Below, piece after piece: positions 62,668-64,000 of a stretch of DNA of 64,000 nt. The first letter of the stretch is position 1, and the number at the start of each line of letters is the position of its first letter. The DNA is taken from assembly GCA_046331095.1 (NCBI GenBank), contig JAXLRM010000004.1, forward strand, positions 496,001 through 560,000, in the 5' to 3' direction. Below the pieces are notes generated by a model. That model made no database searches. It was not told the DNA's origin and saw only the letters and a program-made list of their open reading frames with translations. The translations under genes were made by a program, and so were the position numbers. The DNA comes from JAIBAC01 sp046331095 (lineage in GTDB: Bacteria > Actinomycetota > Acidimicrobiia > UBA2766).

Positions 62668-63494
62668 CGGTTCACGCCGACGCCCACCGGCTCGCCTGCC
62701 GGGGTGGTGCCGGACTGATCGTACGAGTCTGGCGCGGAACCGTCGTGGGCCGGACAGATCGCCTTGTGCGGGCAGAAGTCGCAGAAGTACGAGGGGCGGG
62801 CAGGCCACTCGTCGCGCGCGAACGCGCCTGCGAGGGTCCTACCCATGGCCCCGAGGAGGCGTCCGGCCGCCTCGACCTCGGCTGGCTTCGGTTCGACCAC
62901 GAGCGTCGTCGGCTCGTCGAGGAAGAGGAGCCGCAGGCGTGCGGGAAGCTCGCCGACGAGGTCGCGCAGGAGCAGCGCGTAGACCTTGCACGCGAAGAAC
63001 GAGGTCGTCTCGCGCCGCTCACCAGGGGTGCGGCCGGTCTTGTAGTCCGAGACCACCCACGTGCCGTCTTCGCTGCGATCGAGGCGGTCGAGCACGCCCA
63101 CGACGTCGAGATCGCCGACGCGTGTGCGCAGCCTGAGCTCGAGCCCGGCGGGTGTGAGCAGCGTGGGGTCCTCGAGCTCGAAGTAGTTGCGGACGAATCG
63201 CTCGGTGTCGGTGTACGCGGCTTCTGCCGCGGCCGGAGTCGCGAACAGGACGGCGTGGTCGTCGGCGTCCACGATCGCCTCCCACGCTCCGGGGAGCAGC
63301 GCGAGGGCCGCATCGACGTCGCGCGCGGCAGCGGGCAGTTCGAACAGGCGCTGAAGGCACAGGTGGGTGACGGTGCCCTTGGTGGCGGCCGGTGACGGCG
63401 GCTCGGGCAGCCGCTCGACCGCGCGGAAGCGGAACAGCAGCGGACAGGTCTTGAAGTCGCCGGCACGGCTCGGGGAGAGGGCGAAGGGGAGCAC
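62664..63494 (-). CDS. RecB/Cas4-like PD-(D/E)xK nuclease with Fe-S cysteines
   Basis: 276 aa. Catalytic core: His in GTVTHLCLQRL near residue 44, Asp in VVGVLDRLDR near 130, VVSDYKTG near 145 (D-x-K). Four cysteines (TCPLLF near residue 17 and YFCDFCPHKAIC near 245) fit the 4Fe-4S staple of Cas4, AddB and related RecB-type nucleases. It is an ssDNA/dsDNA exonuclease candidate, translationally coupled to the UvrD2-like helicase; together they may process DNA ends. GTG 63494 follows TAGATT after 6 bases. No other CRISPR gene is near, so a Cas4 role is unlikely. Confidence 0.85.
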   Translation of the reverse strand: MLPFALSPSRAGDFKTCPLLFRFRAVERLPEPPSPAATKGTVTHLCLQRLFELPAAARDVDAALALLPGAWEAIVDADDHAVLFATPAAAEAAYTDTERFVRNYFELEDPTLLTPAGLELRLRTRVGDLDVVGVLDRLDRSEDGTWVVSDYKTGRTPGERRETTSFFACKVYALLLRDLVGELPARLRLLFLDEPTTLVVEPKPAEVEAAGRLLGAMGRTLAGAFARDEWPARPSYFCDFCPHKAICPAHDGSAPDSYDQSGTTPAGEPVGVGVNR

Positions 63495-63500
63495 GGTTCG

Positions 63501-63506
63501 AATCTA
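63501..63506 (-). promoter_or_regulatory. -10-like TAGATT, leaderless
   Basis: TAGATT on the minus strand, 6 bases before GTG 63494 of the nuclease-helicase operon. One of the best -10 matches in the window. Confidence 0.55.
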
Positions 63507-63634
63507 ACGACGGCATGTGACACGACCGCGGACCCCCCGAGCCCGCCGACGTGCGCTCGGTGTCCGGCCGGGCGGGACGCCGCGCGCATGCGCCGGGGCG
63601 GCCCGGATGGGGCGGTGGGTGGCGCCGATGGAAG

Positions 63635-63640
63635 TAGCCT
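63635..63640 (+). promoter_or_regulatory. -10-like TAGCCT, leaderless
   Basis: TAGCCT ends 8 bases before ATG 63649; no ribosome-binding site. Confidence 0.45.
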
Positions 63641-63648
63641 TGGCCGCC

Positions 63649-64000
63649 ATGACGTACCCGCGGAAGCTGCTCAACCCCGGCGAGGAGGTCGTCGTCGACC
63701 TGCGCCAGCACTGGATCGCGCTCACGGTGGCGGTCCTCTGGAGCGCGGTGATCCTCGCGGCGCTCGTCGCGCTCGCGTTCGTGTGGGGTAGCTGGCCGAG
63801 TTGGACCAAGGCGACGATCGGTGTCGCCGCGATCGTGGCGTTCTGCGCGCTTGCGGGGTGGCGCTTCCTCACGTGGATGATGCGCCACTTCGTGCTCACG
63901 ACCGAGCGCGTCATCTCGCGCAGCGGGGTCTTCGCCAAGCGGGCGATCGACATCCCCCTCGACACGATCAACGACATCCACTTCAGCCAGTCGATCGTCG
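63649..64000 (+). CDS. PH-domain (bPH2/YdbS-like) membrane protein, 3' end missing
   Basis: Cut by the right edge after about 117 codons. Two membrane helices (about 23-45 and 53-75: VLWSAVILAALVALAFVWGS, IVAFCALAGWRFLTWM) precede the start of a bacterial PH-like domain, FVLTTERVISRSGVFAKRAIDIPLDTINDIHF, as in PF03703. Function unknown; such proteins are common near actinobacterial membrane and cell-division loci. Divergent from the nuclease gene across 154 bp. Confidence 0.8.
   Translation, partial: MTYPRKLLNPGEEVVVDLRQHWIALTVAVLWSAVILAALVALAFVWGSWPSWTKATIGVAAIVAFCALAGWRFLTWMMRHFVLTTERVISRSGVFAKRAIDIPLDTINDIHFSQSIV

Noticed and set aside
62664..63494. Cas4 as part of a CRISPR system
   Set aside because: The nuclease fold and Fe-S cysteines fit Cas4, but no cas gene or CRISPR array is nearby, and it is coupled to a repair helicase.

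Overview
The window is a very GC-rich, densely packed chromosomal segment with no CRISPR array, transposase, phage gene, rRNA or tRNA that I could recognise. The gene set points to an actinobacterium, most likely of the Acidimicrobiia type. Indicators are a mycothiol-conjugate-amidase-like enzyme, a fused PafBC-type WYL regulator, a UvrD2-type helicase, a UPF0182 membrane protein, F420-type luciferase-like oxidoreductases, an LpdA-like flavoprotein and a coproporphyrin-type ferrochelatase. The lineage is an inference, since nothing was searched.

Layout. 1-12 kb: 3' part of an FtsH-like protease, citrate synthase, Aat, three hydrolases, a short-chain dehydrogenase, a proline-rich membrane protein, and two PDZ serine proteases divergent from an HxlR regulator across a perfect palindrome, followed by a TrmA-family RNA methyltransferase. 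12-25 kb: fused PafBC, MeaB, LpdA-like protein, a lipoprotein carrying a Lon-type protease domain, a GH38 mannosidase divergent from an RpiB-like protein, and small genes. 25-33 kb: a GT-C/GT2 fusion glycosyltransferase with GtrA, a cupredoxin lipoprotein behind an iron-box-like site, a flavoprotein, RNase HII, a CPBP protease, and an Nfu-N protein coupled to an oxidoreductase. 33-39 kb: a lipid-catabolism-like run (oxidoreductase, hydrolase, acyl-CoA dehydrogenase, degenerate hydrolase) ending in ferrochelatase. 39-44 kb: an ABC exporter with an XRE regulator and a small HbhA-like protein, then a divergent M23 peptidase / PLDc_N pair. 44-51 kb: a seven-gene tetrapyrrole operon (hemA-C-D-B-L-E-Y). 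51-64 kb: Mca, PilZ protein, ABC-2 exporter, a CNNM pair, UPF0182, UvrD2 with a RecB-like nuclease, and a PH-domain protein cut by the window end.

Cross-cutting signals. (1) Thirteen transcription-unit first genes have a TANNNT hexamer 6-8 nt before the start codon and no ribosome-binding site, the pattern expected of leaderless transcripts; start codons were chosen with this in mind. (2) A palindromic repeat with 12-13-bp arms of core sequence GACGTGGGGACG occurs as six full copies and one half copy at three intergenic loci. (3) Several spacers and gene ends carry unrelated short tandem duplications (67 bp x3, 30 bp x2.5, 23 bp x2, 18 bp x4). (4) Same-strand genes overlap by ATGA/GTGA/TTGA so often that most of the window is organised in translationally coupled operons.

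No single cluster stands out as a clearly new defence or biosynthetic system. The most unusual items are the dispersed palindromes, the leaderless promoter grammar, the extracytoplasmic Lon-like lipoprotein, and the palindromes at both ends of the glycosyltransferase/cupredoxin block.
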